Positions 37,287-46,539 of a DNA stretch of 64,000 nucleotides are shown piece by piece. This DNA is from Streptomyces sp. A2-16 (GTDB taxonomy: Bacteria > Actinomycetota > Actinomycetes > Streptomycetales > Streptomycetaceae): assembly GCF_018128905.1 (NCBI RefSeq), contig NZ_CP063808.1, positions 558,001 through 622,000 on the forward strand, read 5' to 3'. The notes below the pieces were generated by a model. The model searched no databases. It had not been told where the DNA came from and saw only the letters and a program-made list of their open reading frames with translations. The position numbers and the translations under genes are program-made. Positions within the stretch are counted from its first letter, which is position 1. Each line of letters begins with the position of its first letter.

Positions 37287-37717
37287 TCCAGGGCCTGGGC
37301 ATCACCACGGTATGGACCTTCGACCAGCAGCGCACCAAGGCCTTCTTCACCGAGAAGCTGGACTTCGAGGTGCGCAGCGAGGTCTCGATGGGCGAGATGA
37401 CATGGGTCACCGTCGGCGCCAAGGAGCAGGAGGGCGTCGAGCTGGCCCTGATGAGCCTCGACGGACCGGGCCTGGACCCGGAGTCCGCCGAGGCGCTGAA
37501 GAAACTCGTCGGCAAGGGTGTGATGGGCGCGGGAGCGTTCAGGACCGACGACTGCCGAGGTGACTACGAGACGTTCCGGGCACGCGGGGTGGAGTTCATC
37601 CAGGAACCGCAGGAGCGGCCGTACGGCATCGAGGCGATCTTCCGCGACGACAACGGCAACTGGTACTCCCTGACCCAGCGCAACGAGGAGCTGGACTTCT
37701 CGAAGGACTGGGCGTGA
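37283..37717 (+). CDS. VOC-family (glyoxalase/bleomycin-resistance-like) protein
   Basis: A 144-residue protein of the vicinal-oxygen-chelate superfamily. Beta-alpha-beta-beta-beta units begin ITTVWTFDQQRTKAFFTEKLDFEVR and EFIQEPQERPYGIEAIFRDDNGNWY in outline; metal-ligand Glu and His positions are partly present. Members are glyoxalases, dioxygenases or antibiotic-binding proteins. Coupled to the AraC regulator. Enzymatic function cannot be fixed. Confidence 0.85.
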   Translation: MIQGLGITTVWTFDQQRTKAFFTEKLDFEVRSEVSMGEMTWVTVGAKEQEGVELALMSLDGPGLDPESAEALKKLVGKGVMGAGAFRTDDCRGDYETFRARGVEFIQEPQERPYGIEAIFRDDNGNWYSLTQRNEELDFSKDWA

Positions 37718-37793
37718 GGGAGGGCGTCGGGGGGTCCGCCCCGTGACGGCGGCCACCGCCTGACAGCGGCCACCGTCCCCGCCCGCCCGATGA

Positions 37794-39128
37794 TCACGGC
37801 AACAGCGGATAGCTCCCCGTGGCCGTGGGCGCGTGTTCCGGCAGCCACAGCACTGCCACCGCGCCCTCCGCCGGGACCCCCTCCGGTGCCCCCGCCGGTC
37901 GTACGTTGCGGAAGGTCAGCCGGGCGCCCAGCACTCTGGCCTGACCGGCGGCGATGGTGAGGCCCAGCCCGTGTCCGTGGCCCGCGCGGTCCGCGCTGCC
38001 CGTGCGGAAGCGGCTCGGGCCGTCGGCGAGGAGGTCCTCGGGGAAGCCGGGGCCGTGGTCGCGCACGCGGATGACCCGGCCCTCGACGGTGACCTCGACG
38101 GGCGGCTTGCCGTGCCGGGCGGCGTTGGCGAGGAGGTTGAACAGCACGCGCTCCAGGCGGCGCGGATCGGTCATGACCTCCGACTCGTGCACCACGCGGA
38201 CCTCGATCTCCGGGTCCTTCGCCGCCACCCGCCGGGCGACGAACTCACCGAGCAGGATGTCCTGCAGTTCGGCCCGCTCGGAGGCGCCGTCGAGCCGGGC
38301 CACCTCCAGGACGTCCTCGACGAGGGTGCGCATGGCCTTCGCCCGGTCCAGGACTAGTTCGGTGGGCCGGCCGGGCGGCAGCAGCTCCGCCGCCGTCAGC
38401 AGCCCGGTCACCGGTGTCCGCAGCTCGTGCGCGATGTCGGCGGTGACCCGCCGCTCCGCCTCCAGCCGCTGCTGGAGCGCGTCCGCCATGGCGTCCACGG
38501 CGGACGCGAGATCGTCGGTCTCGTCCCGTACGACCCCGCCGATCGCGTCCCGCACCCGGACGTCCGTCTCGCCCTTGGCCATCTGGTTCGCCGCCGTCGC
38601 CGCCTTCCGCAGCCGCCGTGACAGCTGCCCGCCGATGAGCACGCCGAGCGCGCTGCCGCCGAGGACCACCGCGATGGAGCCGATCACCAGGGCCTGGTCG
38701 AGGTCGTTGAGGATGTCGGTGCTGCGGTCGGTGAACCCGGTGTGCAGCGACAGCACGTGCCCGCCCTTGACCGGGACCGCCGCCCAGATGTCCGGCCCGC
38801 GGTCGGGCCGGTCGGAGACGTACGTCGCCCGGCGGCCCTCCTCGACCTTCTCGCGCAGCGGCGGCGGCAGATGACGGTCGTCGACGGCGATGCTCGGGAA
38901 GTTCGGCTTGCCCGTCAGCTCGTAGTTGCGCTGGGCGATCTGGATCCGCTCGTCCGCGAGATCGCGCGCGTTGTCCAGCATCGACACCCGCGCCGCGTTG
39001 TGCACGACCAGGCTGAGCGCGATCGCCACGAGCGCGCCGACCAGCGCGATCGCCGCACTGAGCTTCCATCTCAGGCCCGTCCGCACCACCACACGCTCCG
39101 TCACCGGGCCCCGAAGGATCCCCCGCAT
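37794..39128 (-). CDS. cseC: CseC, envelope-stress sensor histidine kinase
   Basis: A 444-residue kinase. The first segment (about 19-42) and second (about 150-172) flank a periplasmic loop of about 105 residues. A HAMP-like linker leads to the phospho-acceptor His near residue 234 in TADIAHELRTPVTG; the ATP site has VLFNLLANAARHG, VRDHGPGFPE and GHGLGLTIA. With CseB it controls sigE in response to cell-wall damage such as vancomycin and lysozyme (S. coelicolor). The ATG 39128 lies 17 bases past the cseB stop with GGAG close upstream. The start could be further upstream. Confidence 0.92.
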   Translation of the reverse strand: MRGILRGPVTERVVVRTGLRWKLSAAIALVGALVAIALSLVVHNAARVSMLDNARDLADERIQIAQRNYELTGKPNFPSIAVDDRHLPPPLREKVEEGRRATYVSDRPDRGPDIWAAVPVKGGHVLSLHTGFTDRSTDILNDLDQALVIGSIAVVLGGSALGVLIGGQLSRRLRKAATAANQMAKGETDVRVRDAIGGVVRDETDDLASAVDAMADALQQRLEAERRVTADIAHELRTPVTGLLTAAELLPPGRPTELVLDRAKAMRTLVEDVLEVARLDGASERAELQDILLGEFVARRVAAKDPEIEVRVVHESEVMTDPRRLERVLFNLLANAARHGKPPVEVTVEGRVIRVRDHGPGFPEDLLADGPSRFRTGSADRAGHGHGLGLTIAAGQARVLGARLTFRNVRPAGAPEGVPAEGAVAVLWLPEHAPTATGSYPLLP

Positions 39129-39145
39129 GCTCCAGGTCCCCCTGC

Positions 39146-39850
39146 TCAGGCCTTCAACTTGTAGCCGAAGCCGCGGACCGTCTCGATCCGGTCCTGGCCG
39201 ATCTTCGTCCGCAGCCGCTGCACATGGACGTCCACGACGCGGGTGTCTCCGCCCCAGCCGTAGTCCCACACCCGTTCGAGCAGCTTGTCACGGGACAGGA
39301 CGGTGCCGGGCGCGGAGGAGAACTCCAGGAGCAGCCGCATCTCGGTCGGGGTGAGCGCCACCGGCTGCCCGGCCTTGCGCACCTCCATGCCCTCGGTGTC
39401 GATCTCCAGCTCGCCGAAGGTCAGCACGCCCCCGGCGGCCGCGTCCGCGCTCTCCTCGCCCCGGTCGGCCCCGCCCGCGTGCCCGAAGCGGCGCAGCACC
39501 GCACGGATCCGGGCGACCAGGACGGCCCCGTCGAAGGGCTTGGTCACGTAGTCGTCGGCGCCGGCCTCCAGACCGAGAACCACGTCGATCGAGTCGGCGC
39601 GCGCCGACAGCATGATCACCGGCACGGTCGACTCGTCGCGGATACGGCGGCACAGACTGACCCCGTCCAGGCCCGGGACCATGACGTCCAGCAGGGCGAT
39701 GTCGGGACGGTCTGCCCGGAACGCATCCAGGCCCGACAGACCGTCGGGCATGGCGGTGACCGCGAAGCCGTCCCGCTCCAGGGCGAGTTGGGTGGCCTCG
39801 CGGATGACGTCGTCGTCCTCGACGAACAGCACATGGGTCTGGTCTGCCAT
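39146..39850 (-). CDS. cseB: CseB, OmpR-type response regulator of sigE
   Basis: A 234-residue regulator. Receiver domain VLFVEDDDVIREATQLAL with phospho-acceptor Asp55 in LLDVMVPG; DYVTKPFDGAVLVARIRAVLRR; C-terminal winged helix GTVLSRDKLLERVWDYGW, TRVVDVHVQRLRTKIG and VRGFGYKL. The sequence agrees closely with what I recall of S. coelicolor CseB. It activates the sigE promoter. ATG 39850 gives the family length. Confidence 0.97.
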   Translation of the reverse strand: MADQTHVLFVEDDDVIREATQLALERDGFAVTAMPDGLSGLDAFRADRPDIALLDVMVPGLDGVSLCRRIRDESTVPVIMLSARADSIDVVLGLEAGADDYVTKPFDGAVLVARIRAVLRRFGHAGGADRGEESADAAAGGVLTFGELEIDTEGMEVRKAGQPVALTPTEMRLLLEFSSAPGTVLSRDKLLERVWDYGWGGDTRVVDVHVQRLRTKIGQDRIETVRGFGYKLKA

Positions 39851-39948
39851 CCGGGTGCTCTCACTCTTCGGTGTCGTTGCGGTCACTGGGGGATCGTTCC
39901 GGGCGGCCCGATCGGTTCACGCCGTACGCCGGCGGACCGTGCCGTACG

Positions 39949-40638
39949 TCAGCTGTCGGGCACCGGCGTCGGATCCGTGCCGCCGACGTCGCTGTAGTCG
40001 CTGTGCGTCCGGTACACCGCGGCGAACCTTCCCGAGACCCAGCGATAGGTGATCACGTTCTCGCCGGACGGGTCCGACACCGCGTCGCCCTTCTCGTACA
40101 CCTGCTTGGTCACCACCAGATCGCCGCGGTCGATCTCGGCGTAGACCGGAGGTTCCTCGGTCTGGAAGACATTCTGGTACGAACCGTCTTCCTCCCGATA
40201 CACGTACGAGCCGACGCCCACCAGATCCGCACAGGTCACGACGTTGACGACGACGTCGTCGGCCGAGCCGCCGGTCAGGTCGCCGTAGAACAGGTCGACC
40301 GGGTACTGGTCGGTGCCGCAGGGCTCCAGATCGCGCTTGACCGCCTCGGAGACCTTCGGGTCCGACTTGAGGAGAGCGACCGCGCCCTTGCGGTCCAGAC
40401 GTGGGGAGGCCAGGGCGGACCGCACGACGGACGGCAGGGGCGAGGGTGAGGCACCGTCCTCCGCGACCGCGTGCGCCGGACCCTCGTCGCGGGTGCCGGT
40501 GCCGCCGGTGGCGCAGGCGGAGACAAAAAGGGCGAGGGCGGCCAGCACGACCACCGCCGTGCTTGCCGCCTGGAAGATCCCCCGGACCGGAGCGAGGTCC
40601 GGCCGGGTGGGCCCGGGTTCGGTCAGGCCGCCGCGCAA
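39949..40638 (-). CDS. cseA: CseA, lipoprotein negative regulator of the SigE system
   Basis: A 229-residue lipoprotein. The lipobox is LFVSAC with Cys42, preceded by a hydrophobic stretch. Extracytoplasmic part includes DPKVSEAVKRDLEPCG, VDLFYGDLTGG and VVTCADLVGVGSYVYRE. In S. coelicolor CseA dampens the CseBC signal. The only well-placed start is TTG 40638, with GAGGAGCGGGAGCG upstream; it overlaps the sigE gene by 16 bp. Such a start fits coupling but needs confirmation. Confidence 0.85.
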   Translation of the reverse strand: MRGGLTEPGPTRPDLAPVRGIFQAASTAVVVLAALALFVSACATGGTGTRDEGPAHAVAEDGASPSPLPSVVRSALASPRLDRKGAVALLKSDPKVSEAVKRDLEPCGTDQYPVDLFYGDLTGGSADDVVVNVVTCADLVGVGSYVYREEDGSYQNVFQTEEPPVYAEIDRGDLVVTKQVYEKGDAVSDPSGENVITYRWVSGRFAAVYRTHSDYSDVGGTDPTPVPDS

Positions 40639-41165
40639 CGCTCCCGCTCCTCACGCTCCAGCGCGCGTGCGTCCAGGTCGCGGGCCTCCAGCTCCTCGCG
40701 GAGCCGGGCGAGCGCCCGGTGCAGCGTGCTCTTGACCGTACCGGCCGACATGCCGAGGGCGGCGGCCGTCTCCTCCGTTGACATCTGCTCCCAGTGTCGC
40801 AGCACCACGACACTGCGCTGCTTGGGGGCGAGCACCTTCATGACGTCCATCAGCAGGGCGCGGTCCGCGTGCTGCTCGGTGGAGTCGTCGACCGAGGCGT
40901 CCGGGAGCTGCTCGGTCGGCACTTCCTCCAGCTTCCGCGCCCGCCACCACTCCGTACGGGTGTTGATCATCACCCGGCGCAGGTAGGCGTCCGCGAGCCG
41001 CTTGTCCTCGATGGTCTCCCAGCGGCCGTACGTCCGTACGAGCGCCGTCTGGAGCAGGTCCTGCGCGTCGACCGGGTCCGGGACCAGACGGCGTGCGCTG
41101 CGCAGCAGCGCGTCCTGCCGGGTGCGGACGTACTCCTCGAACTCGAGCACCTCGCCCTGCGCCAT
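40623..41165 (-). CDS. sigE: ECF RNA polymerase sigma factor SigE
   Basis: The 180-residue sigma factor for the cell-envelope stress regulon. Region 2 includes LLRSARRLVPDPVDAQDLLQTALVRTYGRW; region 4 LAPKQRSVVVLRHWEQMSTEETAAALGMSAGTVKSTLHRAL in outline. AGGAGG lies eight bases before ATG 41165, deciding the start. It has no dedicated anti-sigma gene: CseBC control its transcription instead. First gene of the operon sigE-cseA-cseB-cseC. Confidence 0.97.
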   Translation of the reverse strand: MAQGEVLEFEEYVRTRQDALLRSARRLVPDPVDAQDLLQTALVRTYGRWETIEDKRLADAYLRRVMINTRTEWWRARKLEEVPTEQLPDASVDDSTEQHADRALLMDVMKVLAPKQRSVVVLRHWEQMSTEETAAALGMSAGTVKSTLHRALARLREELEARDLDARALEREERERCAAA

Positions 41166-41400
41166 GTCGACCGCCTCCTGATCCCCGTTCCGGCAGTCCC
41201 TGCCGGTTCTCATCGCTTGCGCCGTCACCTGGTGTGCGGCATGGCAATGAAGCTACGGAGCGGTTGTCACGGAGCTGTGCGAAGCAGCGCGCGGCTGGCA
41301 ATCGGCTGTCCGTCGGTTGTGTAACGGAAACCGAAAAGGGGTAAACCGGCGCGGTCATTCGTGCCGGTTCGGGGTGATTCGCCGGTTGTTCTCGTGTCGG

Positions 41401-42336
41401 CTACGTCAACGGCAGCCGATACAAACCACCCGGCAGGGGCTCCACGAGCCCGTCCGCGACCAGACCGTCCAGCGCCCGCGCCCGCTGCACCGGCTCGTGC
41501 CACACCCGGTCCAGGACCGTCTGCGATACGGGCGCGTGGGCATCGCGCAGCACGGCGAGCAGTTTGCCGCGGACCTGACGGTCGGTACCGGCGTACGTCT
41601 GCCCGCGCCGCGGCGGTCCGTCGTGCTCGGGCTTGCCCGCGAGCCGCCAGGCGCACTGGGCGGCGATCGGGCAGCGCTGACAGGTCTCGTTCTTGGCCGT
41701 GCACACCAGCGCGCCGAGCTCCATCGAGGCGGCGGCCCAGCGTGCGGCGACGCTCTCGTCCTCCGGCAGCAGCGCGCGTGCCAGCTTGCGCTCGGCGGCC
41801 GTCGTGGCGTTCGGCGGGTACTGCACACCGGTCACCGCCCGCGCGAACACCCGCCGCACATTGGTGTCCAGCACCGCGTGCCGCTGCCCGTACGCGAAGG
41901 AGGCGACGGCCGCGGCCGTGTACTCGCCGATCCCGGGCAGCGCGAGCAGCTGCGCGTGGTCCGTCGGCACGTCACCGCCGTGCCGCTCCGTTATGGCGAC
42001 CGCGGCGCCGTGCAGCCGCAGCGCCCGGCGCGGGTAGCCGAGCCGGCCCCAGGCGCGCACGGCCTCACCGGGCGCCTCCGCGGCCAGATCGGCGGGCCGT
42101 GGCCAGCGCGCGAGCCACTGCTCGTACACCGGCAGCACCCGGCTCACCGGTGTCTGCTGGAGCATGAACTCACTGACCATCACCCCCCATGGCCCGGCCT
42201 CGGGCCGCCGCCACGGCAGATCGCGGGCGTGCTCGTCGAACCAGTCGATGACGGGGGAGTGCAGGCCCGCTCCGAGGGGAGCATCGGTGCCGCCGTCGGC
42301 GGGGCTGCTGTGCGGGGGCTTAATGGGCGCAGTCAT
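41401..42336 (-). CDS. mutY: A/G-specific adenine glycosylase
   Basis: Removes adenine mispaired with 8-oxoguanine. The 311 residues have SEFMLQQTPVSRVL (catalytic Glu), the helix-hairpin-helix LLALPGIGEYTAAAVASFAYG, VLDTNVRRVFAR (catalytic Asp) and the iron-sulfur site CTAKNETCQRCPIAAQC. It is shorter than E. coli MutY (350), with a small C-terminal region lacking a clear NUDT-like 8-oxoG domain. ATG 42336 chosen. A sigE-type promoter for the neighbour lies in 41166-41400. Confidence 0.94.
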   Translation of the reverse strand: MTAPIKPPHSSPADGGTDAPLGAGLHSPVIDWFDEHARDLPWRRPEAGPWGVMVSEFMLQQTPVSRVLPVYEQWLARWPRPADLAAEAPGEAVRAWGRLGYPRRALRLHGAAVAITERHGGDVPTDHAQLLALPGIGEYTAAAVASFAYGQRHAVLDTNVRRVFARAVTGVQYPPNATTAAERKLARALLPEDESVAARWAAASMELGALVCTAKNETCQRCPIAAQCAWRLAGKPEHDGPPRRGQTYAGTDRQVRGKLLAVLRDAHAPVSQTVLDRVWHEPVQRARALDGLVADGLVEPLPGGLYRLPLT

Positions 42337-42596
42337 GGCCCTTCGATCCTGCCATGCCGAAGGAGGCGGACGGGCGTTCTGCGGGACGGGTCGGTCCGGA
42401 ACAGGTACGGCCTGCAGCCATGGCCATGGGTGCAAGGCTGCGATCGCGAACGCCTCTTCCGTCCCCGTGCCCCTTTCGGGTCGTCACCCGCACGGGGAGA
42501 CCTTCACGGTCACGGACCGTGCACAGTGCGCGAGTTCGGTCACCCTGCGTTGTGGGCACGTGTCATGGCTGGCGAAAGGTGGTGCGGGGACTGCCG

Positions 42597-42619
42597 TTTC
42601 CGGAATGATGATCCGGAAA
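42597..42619. promoter_or_regulatory. Inverted repeat in divergent gap 42337-42682
   Basis: TTTCCGGA (42597-42604) and TCCGGAAA (42612-42619), seven bases apart, form a clear operator-like palindrome. It lies 64 bp before the leaderless-type start at 42683. The rest of the 346-bp gap shows no gene. Confidence 0.6.
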
Positions 42620-42682
42620 AGTTGTGGCTCCGGGCGGCGGGTGAGGGCGGCGAACTCGCCGATCTCTCGTACAGTTTGCGCC

Positions 42683-43528
42683 GTGGGATCTCTGCGCAAT
42701 CCGGTCGGGCCGCTTCCCTCCTCCATCTACTGGCGACGGAGGGCCGTCATGCTGTCCGTCCTCGCCGTGCTGGCGCTGCTGATCGCGTGGATCGTCAGCT
42801 CCGGCGGCGGAGGCGACAAGAACGGCGCGGACGGGTCCAACGGCAAGAATCCCTCCCCCTCGACGATCACCCCCGGGCCCTCCGGCTCCGGGCCGGCCAT
42901 CAGCCAAGCCCCGGGCGGCCGCGACGAGTCGACCACCGGCGGGGACACCGGCGGCGGATCGGGCTCGGGCTCCGGCTCAGGTTCCGGCGCCGGGGACACC
43001 TCGGGCGGCGGCGGTGAGACCGGTACGGGCGGCTCCGCCGGGGCCGGCGGGTCCGGCAGCGCGGCCGGCGGCGGTACGGGCACCGGAGTCGGCCAGGGCG
43101 ACACCCTCCCGGCCGGTTCCGCACTGCCCAACTGCACCGCGGGCGCGGTGAAGTTGAGCGTGCGGAGTGTGCGCAACGCCTACGACCCGGGCCAGACGCC
43201 CACGTTGCTGCTGACCGCGACGAACTCCTCCGGCACCGACTGCAAGGTCGATCTCGGGCCCAGGAACGCGGTGTTGACGATCACGCAGGCCGATTCGGAC
43301 GACACGTACTGGTCGTCCGCCGACTGCCCCAGGACCGCGGGGAACCTGGTCTACCGGGCTCCGGCCGGGAGCAGCATCACCTACACCGTGAAGTGGGACC
43401 GCAAGCCGAGTGCTCCGCAGTGTGCGACGCCGCCCGCGGGGTCGGCCGGTGCCGGGACCTACCTGGTGGAGGTCAAGGCGCCCGGGTACGCGACTGTGCA
43501 GGCTTCGTTCGTGCTGGAGAACGACTGA
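42683..43528 (+). CDS. Membrane-anchored secreted-domain protein with Gly/Ser linker
   Basis: A 281-residue protein. Residues about 20-38 are one transmembrane helix (AVMLSVLAVLALLIAWIVSS). Residues about 40-145 are a Gly/Ser/Thr-rich disordered linker. The C-terminal domain (about 150-280) is beta-rich, with paired Cys residues (NCTAGAVKLSV, DCKVDLGP, DCPRTAGN, QCATPPAG) and resembles DUF4232-like or Ig-like extracytoplasmic domains. TACAGT lies seven bases before GTG 42683, suggesting a leaderless start. Function unknown; possibly cell-wall associated. Convergent with disA. Confidence 0.8.
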   Translation: MGSLRNPVGPLPSSIYWRRRAVMLSVLAVLALLIAWIVSSGGGGDKNGADGSNGKNPSPSTITPGPSGSGPAISQAPGGRDESTTGGDTGGGSGSGSGSGSGAGDTSGGGGETGTGGSAGAGGSGSAAGGGTGTGVGQGDTLPAGSALPNCTAGAVKLSVRSVRNAYDPGQTPTLLLTATNSSGTDCKVDLGPRNAVLTITQADSDDTYWSSADCPRTAGNLVYRAPAGSSITYTVKWDRKPSAPQCATPPAGSAGAGTYLVEVKAPGYATVQASFVLEND

Positions 43529-43630
43529 GGGTGCCGCGGACGGTTTTCGCCGCCCGCTGCTTCGTGAGGGCTGATCGCGCCCCCGCGGCGCAGCCCCGGA
43601 TGAATACCGTCCCGCGCCCCTGAAAAGCTC

Positions 43631-44755
43631 CTACACGTACCGCTCCAGGATGGAGCTCTCCGCCAGCCTCGACAGGCCCTCCCTGACGCTCCGCGCCCTG
43701 GCCTCGCCCACCCCGTCGACCGTCTGCAGGTCGTCGACGCTTGCAGCCAGCAGCTTCTGGAGGCCGCCGAAGTGCTCCACCAGGCGGTCGATGATCGCGC
43801 CGGGCAGGCGGGGGACCTTGGCCAGGAGACGGAAACCGCGGGGGGAGACGCCCGAGTCGATCGCCTCGGGGGAGCCGGTGTAGCCCAGGGCGCGGGCCAC
43901 CGTGGGGAGTTCGAGGAGCTCGGCGTGGGTCAGGGCGTCCAGTTCGTACAGCGCCTGGTCGACCGTGCGGGAGCGCTTCGCGGTGGGTTCGGGGACGTAG
44001 TCCCGGACCACCAGTTCGCGCTCCGGCTCCACGCCCGCGATCAACTCGTCCAGCTGGAGGGCGAGGAGGCGGCCGTCCGTGCCGAGTTCGACCACGTACT
44101 CGGCGATCTCCGTGGCGATACGGCGCACCATCTCCAGGCGCTGGGCCACGGCCGAGACGTCCCGGACCGTCACCAGGTCCTCGATCTCCAGCGCGGAGAG
44201 CGTGCCCGCGACCTCGTCCAGGCGCAGCTTGTAGCGCTCCAGGGTCGCCAGGGCCTGGTTCGCGCGGGACAGGATCGCCGCCGAGTCCTCCAGGACGCGG
44301 CGCTGGCCGTCGACGTACAGGGCGATGAGGCGCATCGACTGGGAGACGGAGACGACCGGGAAGCCGACCTGCTTGCTCACCCGGTCCGCGGTGCGGTGCC
44401 GGGTGCCCGTCTCCTCCGTCGGGATCGTCGCGTCGGGCACGAACTGCACGCCGGCCCGCAGGATCTTCGACAGGTCGGACGAGAGCACGATGCCGCCGTC
44501 CAGCTTGCACAGCTCACGCAGACGCGTGGCCGCGAACTCGACGTCCAGGACGAAACCGCCCGTGCACATCGTCTCCACCGTCTTGTCGAAGCCCAGCACG
44601 ATGAGTCCGCCGGTGTTGCCGCGCAGCACCCGCTCGAGGCCGTCGCGCAGGGCGGTACCGGGGGCCACGGCGCTCAGGGAGGCGCGCATCAGGCCATCGG
44701 AACCGGCACTCCCACCGGACTTTCCGGGAGCTGCTGCCCGGTCGTTGGCTGCCAC
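43631..44755 (-). CDS. disA: DNA integrity scanning protein DisA (diadenylate cyclase)
   Basis: Makes the second messenger c-di-AMP from two ATP and scans DNA for branched lesions. The 374 residues contain the DAC motifs [10 protein letters not shown] and [13 protein letters not shown] (RHR), a helical linker, and the C-terminal helix-hairpin-helix [19 protein letters not shown]. The GTG start is five bases after GGAGGA. It lies 81 bp downstream of radA in the conserved order radA-disA, suggesting an operon and shared control of repair and c-di-AMP. Confidence 0.96.
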   Translation of the reverse strand: MAANDRAAAPGKSGGSAGSDGLMRASLSAVAPGTALRDGLERVLRGNTGGLIVLGFDKTVETMCTGGFVLDVEFAATRLRELCKLDGGIVLSSDLSKILRAGVQFVPDATIPTEETGTRHRTADRVSKQVGFPVVSVSQSMRLIALYVDGQRRVLEDSAAILSRANQALATLERYKLRLDEVAGTLSALEIEDLVTVRDVSAVAQRLEMVRRIATEIAEYVVELGTDGRLLALQLDELIAGVEPERELVVRDYVPEPTAKRSRTVDQALYELDALTHAELLELPTVARALGYTGSPEAIDSGVSPRGFRLLAKVPRLPGAIIDRLVEHFGGLQKLLAASVDDLQTVDGVGEARARSVREGLSRLAESSILERYV

Positions 44756-44836
44756 TGCTCTCCTCCGGTCGCGGGGTCTTGGACGCTCCCGTGTCGTACA
44801 TTCGGTTCGTACGGACGGGCGAGACCAGGGCAAAGT

Positions 44837-46246
44837 CTACCGGCGGTCCTCCTCGTCCCGTGGGGCCTCTCGCCGACGGGAGCGCGGAAGGACCCTCAGG
44901 GCGTCCCCTATGTCCGCGACTTCCAGGACCTTCATGCCGGACGGGATCTTGCCCGGATCGCCCGGTACGAGCGCATGCGTGAAGCCCAGACGGTGTGCTT
45001 CGGAGAGCCTGCGCTGGACGCCCGTGACCCGTCTGACCTCGCCAGCCAGGCCCACTTCGCCGATCGCGACGAGGTTCTTGGGCAGCGGGGTGTCGCTTGC
45101 CGCCGAGGCCAGGGCGAGGGCGATCGCCAGGTCCGCGGCAGGTTCCGAAAGCTTTACCCCGCCGACCGTCGCGGAGTAGATGTCCCGCTTGCCGAGCGCG
45201 CTGATCCGGCCGCGCTGCTCCAGGACGGCGAGCATCATCGAGACGCGGGAGGTCTCCAGGCCCGAGGTGGTGCGCCGGGGCGAGGGGATCTGCGAGTCGA
45301 CGGTGAGCGCCTGCACCTCGGCCACCAGGGGGCGGCGGCCCTCCAGGGTGACGGTGAGACAGGTGCCGGGGACCGGTTCGTCACGACGTGTCAGGAAAAG
45401 TCCGCTTGGGTCCGCGAGGCCGGTGATGCCCTCGTCGTGCAGCTCGAAGCAGCCGACCTCGTCGGTGGCGCCGTAGCGGTTCTTGACGCCCCGTACGAGC
45501 CGGAGGCGCGCGTGCCGGTCGCCCTCGAAGCTCAGGACCACGTCCACGAGGTGTTCGAGGAGCCGCGGGCCGGCGATCGCGCCGTCCTTGGTGACATGGC
45601 CCACAAGGAGGGTGGACATCCCGCGCTCCTTGGAGGCGCGGATCAGCGCCCCGGCCACCTCGCGCACCTGGGCCATGCCGCCGGGGGCGCCGTCGATCTC
45701 CGGGGAGGCCACCGTCTGCACCGAGTCGAGGATTAGCAGGGACGGCTTCACCGCGTCCAGATGGCCGAGGACGGCGGACAGGTCGGTCTCCGCGGCGAGA
45801 TACAGGTGGTCGTCGATCGCGCGGATGCGGTCGGCGCGCATCCGGACCTGGCTCGCGGACTCCTCGCCGGTCACATAGAGCGTGCGGTGCTCGTCGCTCG
45901 CCGACTTGGCCGCCACGTCCAGCAGCAGTGTGGACTTGCCGACGCCGGGCTCGCCCGCGAGGAGCACCACGGCGCCGGGCACGAGACCGCCGCCGAGCAC
46001 CCGGTCCAGCTCGGGCACGCCGGTGGAGCGGGCAGTTGCCTGGCGGCCGTCGACCTGGCCGATGGGCACGGCGGAGGTGGTGACGCGGCCCGGTGTCGTC
46101 GTACGCACCGCGGGCGCGCCGTACTCCTCGATCGTCCCCCAGGCCTGGCACTCGGGGCAGCGGCCGAGCCACTTGGCCGTCTGCCAGCCGCACTCGGTGC
46201 AGCGGTAGGACGGGCGCTCCTTGGCGGACTTCGTACGGGTGGCCAT
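44837..46246 (-). CDS. radA: DNA repair protein RadA
   Basis: RecA-like helicase acting in homologous recombination. The 469 residues have the N-terminal zinc finger YRCTECGWQTAKWLGRCPECQ, Walker A GEPGVGKSTLL, the RadA-specific KNRYG block in GVKNRYGATDEVG, and the C-terminal Lon-like peptidase domain (IYSATVGGVKLSEPAADLA, LAIGEVGLAGEVR in outline). ATG 46246 is chosen. Upstream is a short 20-bp repeat (46301-46360). Confidence 0.96.
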   Translation of the reverse strand: MATRTKSAKERPSYRCTECGWQTAKWLGRCPECQAWGTIEEYGAPAVRTTTPGRVTTSAVPIGQVDGRQATARSTGVPELDRVLGGGLVPGAVVLLAGEPGVGKSTLLLDVAAKSASDEHRTLYVTGEESASQVRMRADRIRAIDDHLYLAAETDLSAVLGHLDAVKPSLLILDSVQTVASPEIDGAPGGMAQVREVAGALIRASKERGMSTLLVGHVTKDGAIAGPRLLEHLVDVVLSFEGDRHARLRLVRGVKNRYGATDEVGCFELHDEGITGLADPSGLFLTRRDEPVPGTCLTVTLEGRRPLVAEVQALTVDSQIPSPRRTTSGLETSRVSMMLAVLEQRGRISALGKRDIYSATVGGVKLSEPAADLAIALALASAASDTPLPKNLVAIGEVGLAGEVRRVTGVQRRLSEAHRLGFTHALVPGDPGKIPSGMKVLEVADIGDALRVLPRSRRREAPRDEEDRR

Positions 46247-46300
46247 GCACGAACCGTAACCGCCACCACTGACAACGCGGCCGTCGCCCACCGGACGGCA

Positions 46301-46360
46301 GGCGCGCCCGCCGGACCGCAGGCACTCCCGCCGGACCGCAGGCACTCCCGCCCGCCCCGC
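46301..46360. repeat. Three imperfect 20-bp tandem repeats upstream of radA
   Basis: Units GGCGCGCCCGCCGGACCGCA, GGCACTCCCGCCGGACCGCA and a diverged third copy occupy 46301-46360. No coding function. Proximity to the divergent radA and sigma-BACON starts is noted. Confidence 0.75.
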
Positions 46361-46539
46361 CCCGGTCCGCCCGCCCCGGTCCGCGCCGCGCCTTTGGCAC
46401 GCGAACCGGCCATGTCACGCCGGGAACGAGCCACGGAATCCGGGGTTCCTGTCCCCTATTGAGGGATCGTTTCACCCGTACGGAGTAAAAGTGCTCAAGG
46501 TGCAGGTAGGGCCCATCTTCCGCGCCCTACGGTCCACGG

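Noticed and set aside
41166..41400. Exact sigE promoter
   Set aside because: TAGCTT near 41247 on the minus strand is a candidate -10, but no convincing -35 or CseB repeat could be fixed, so no site is annotated.
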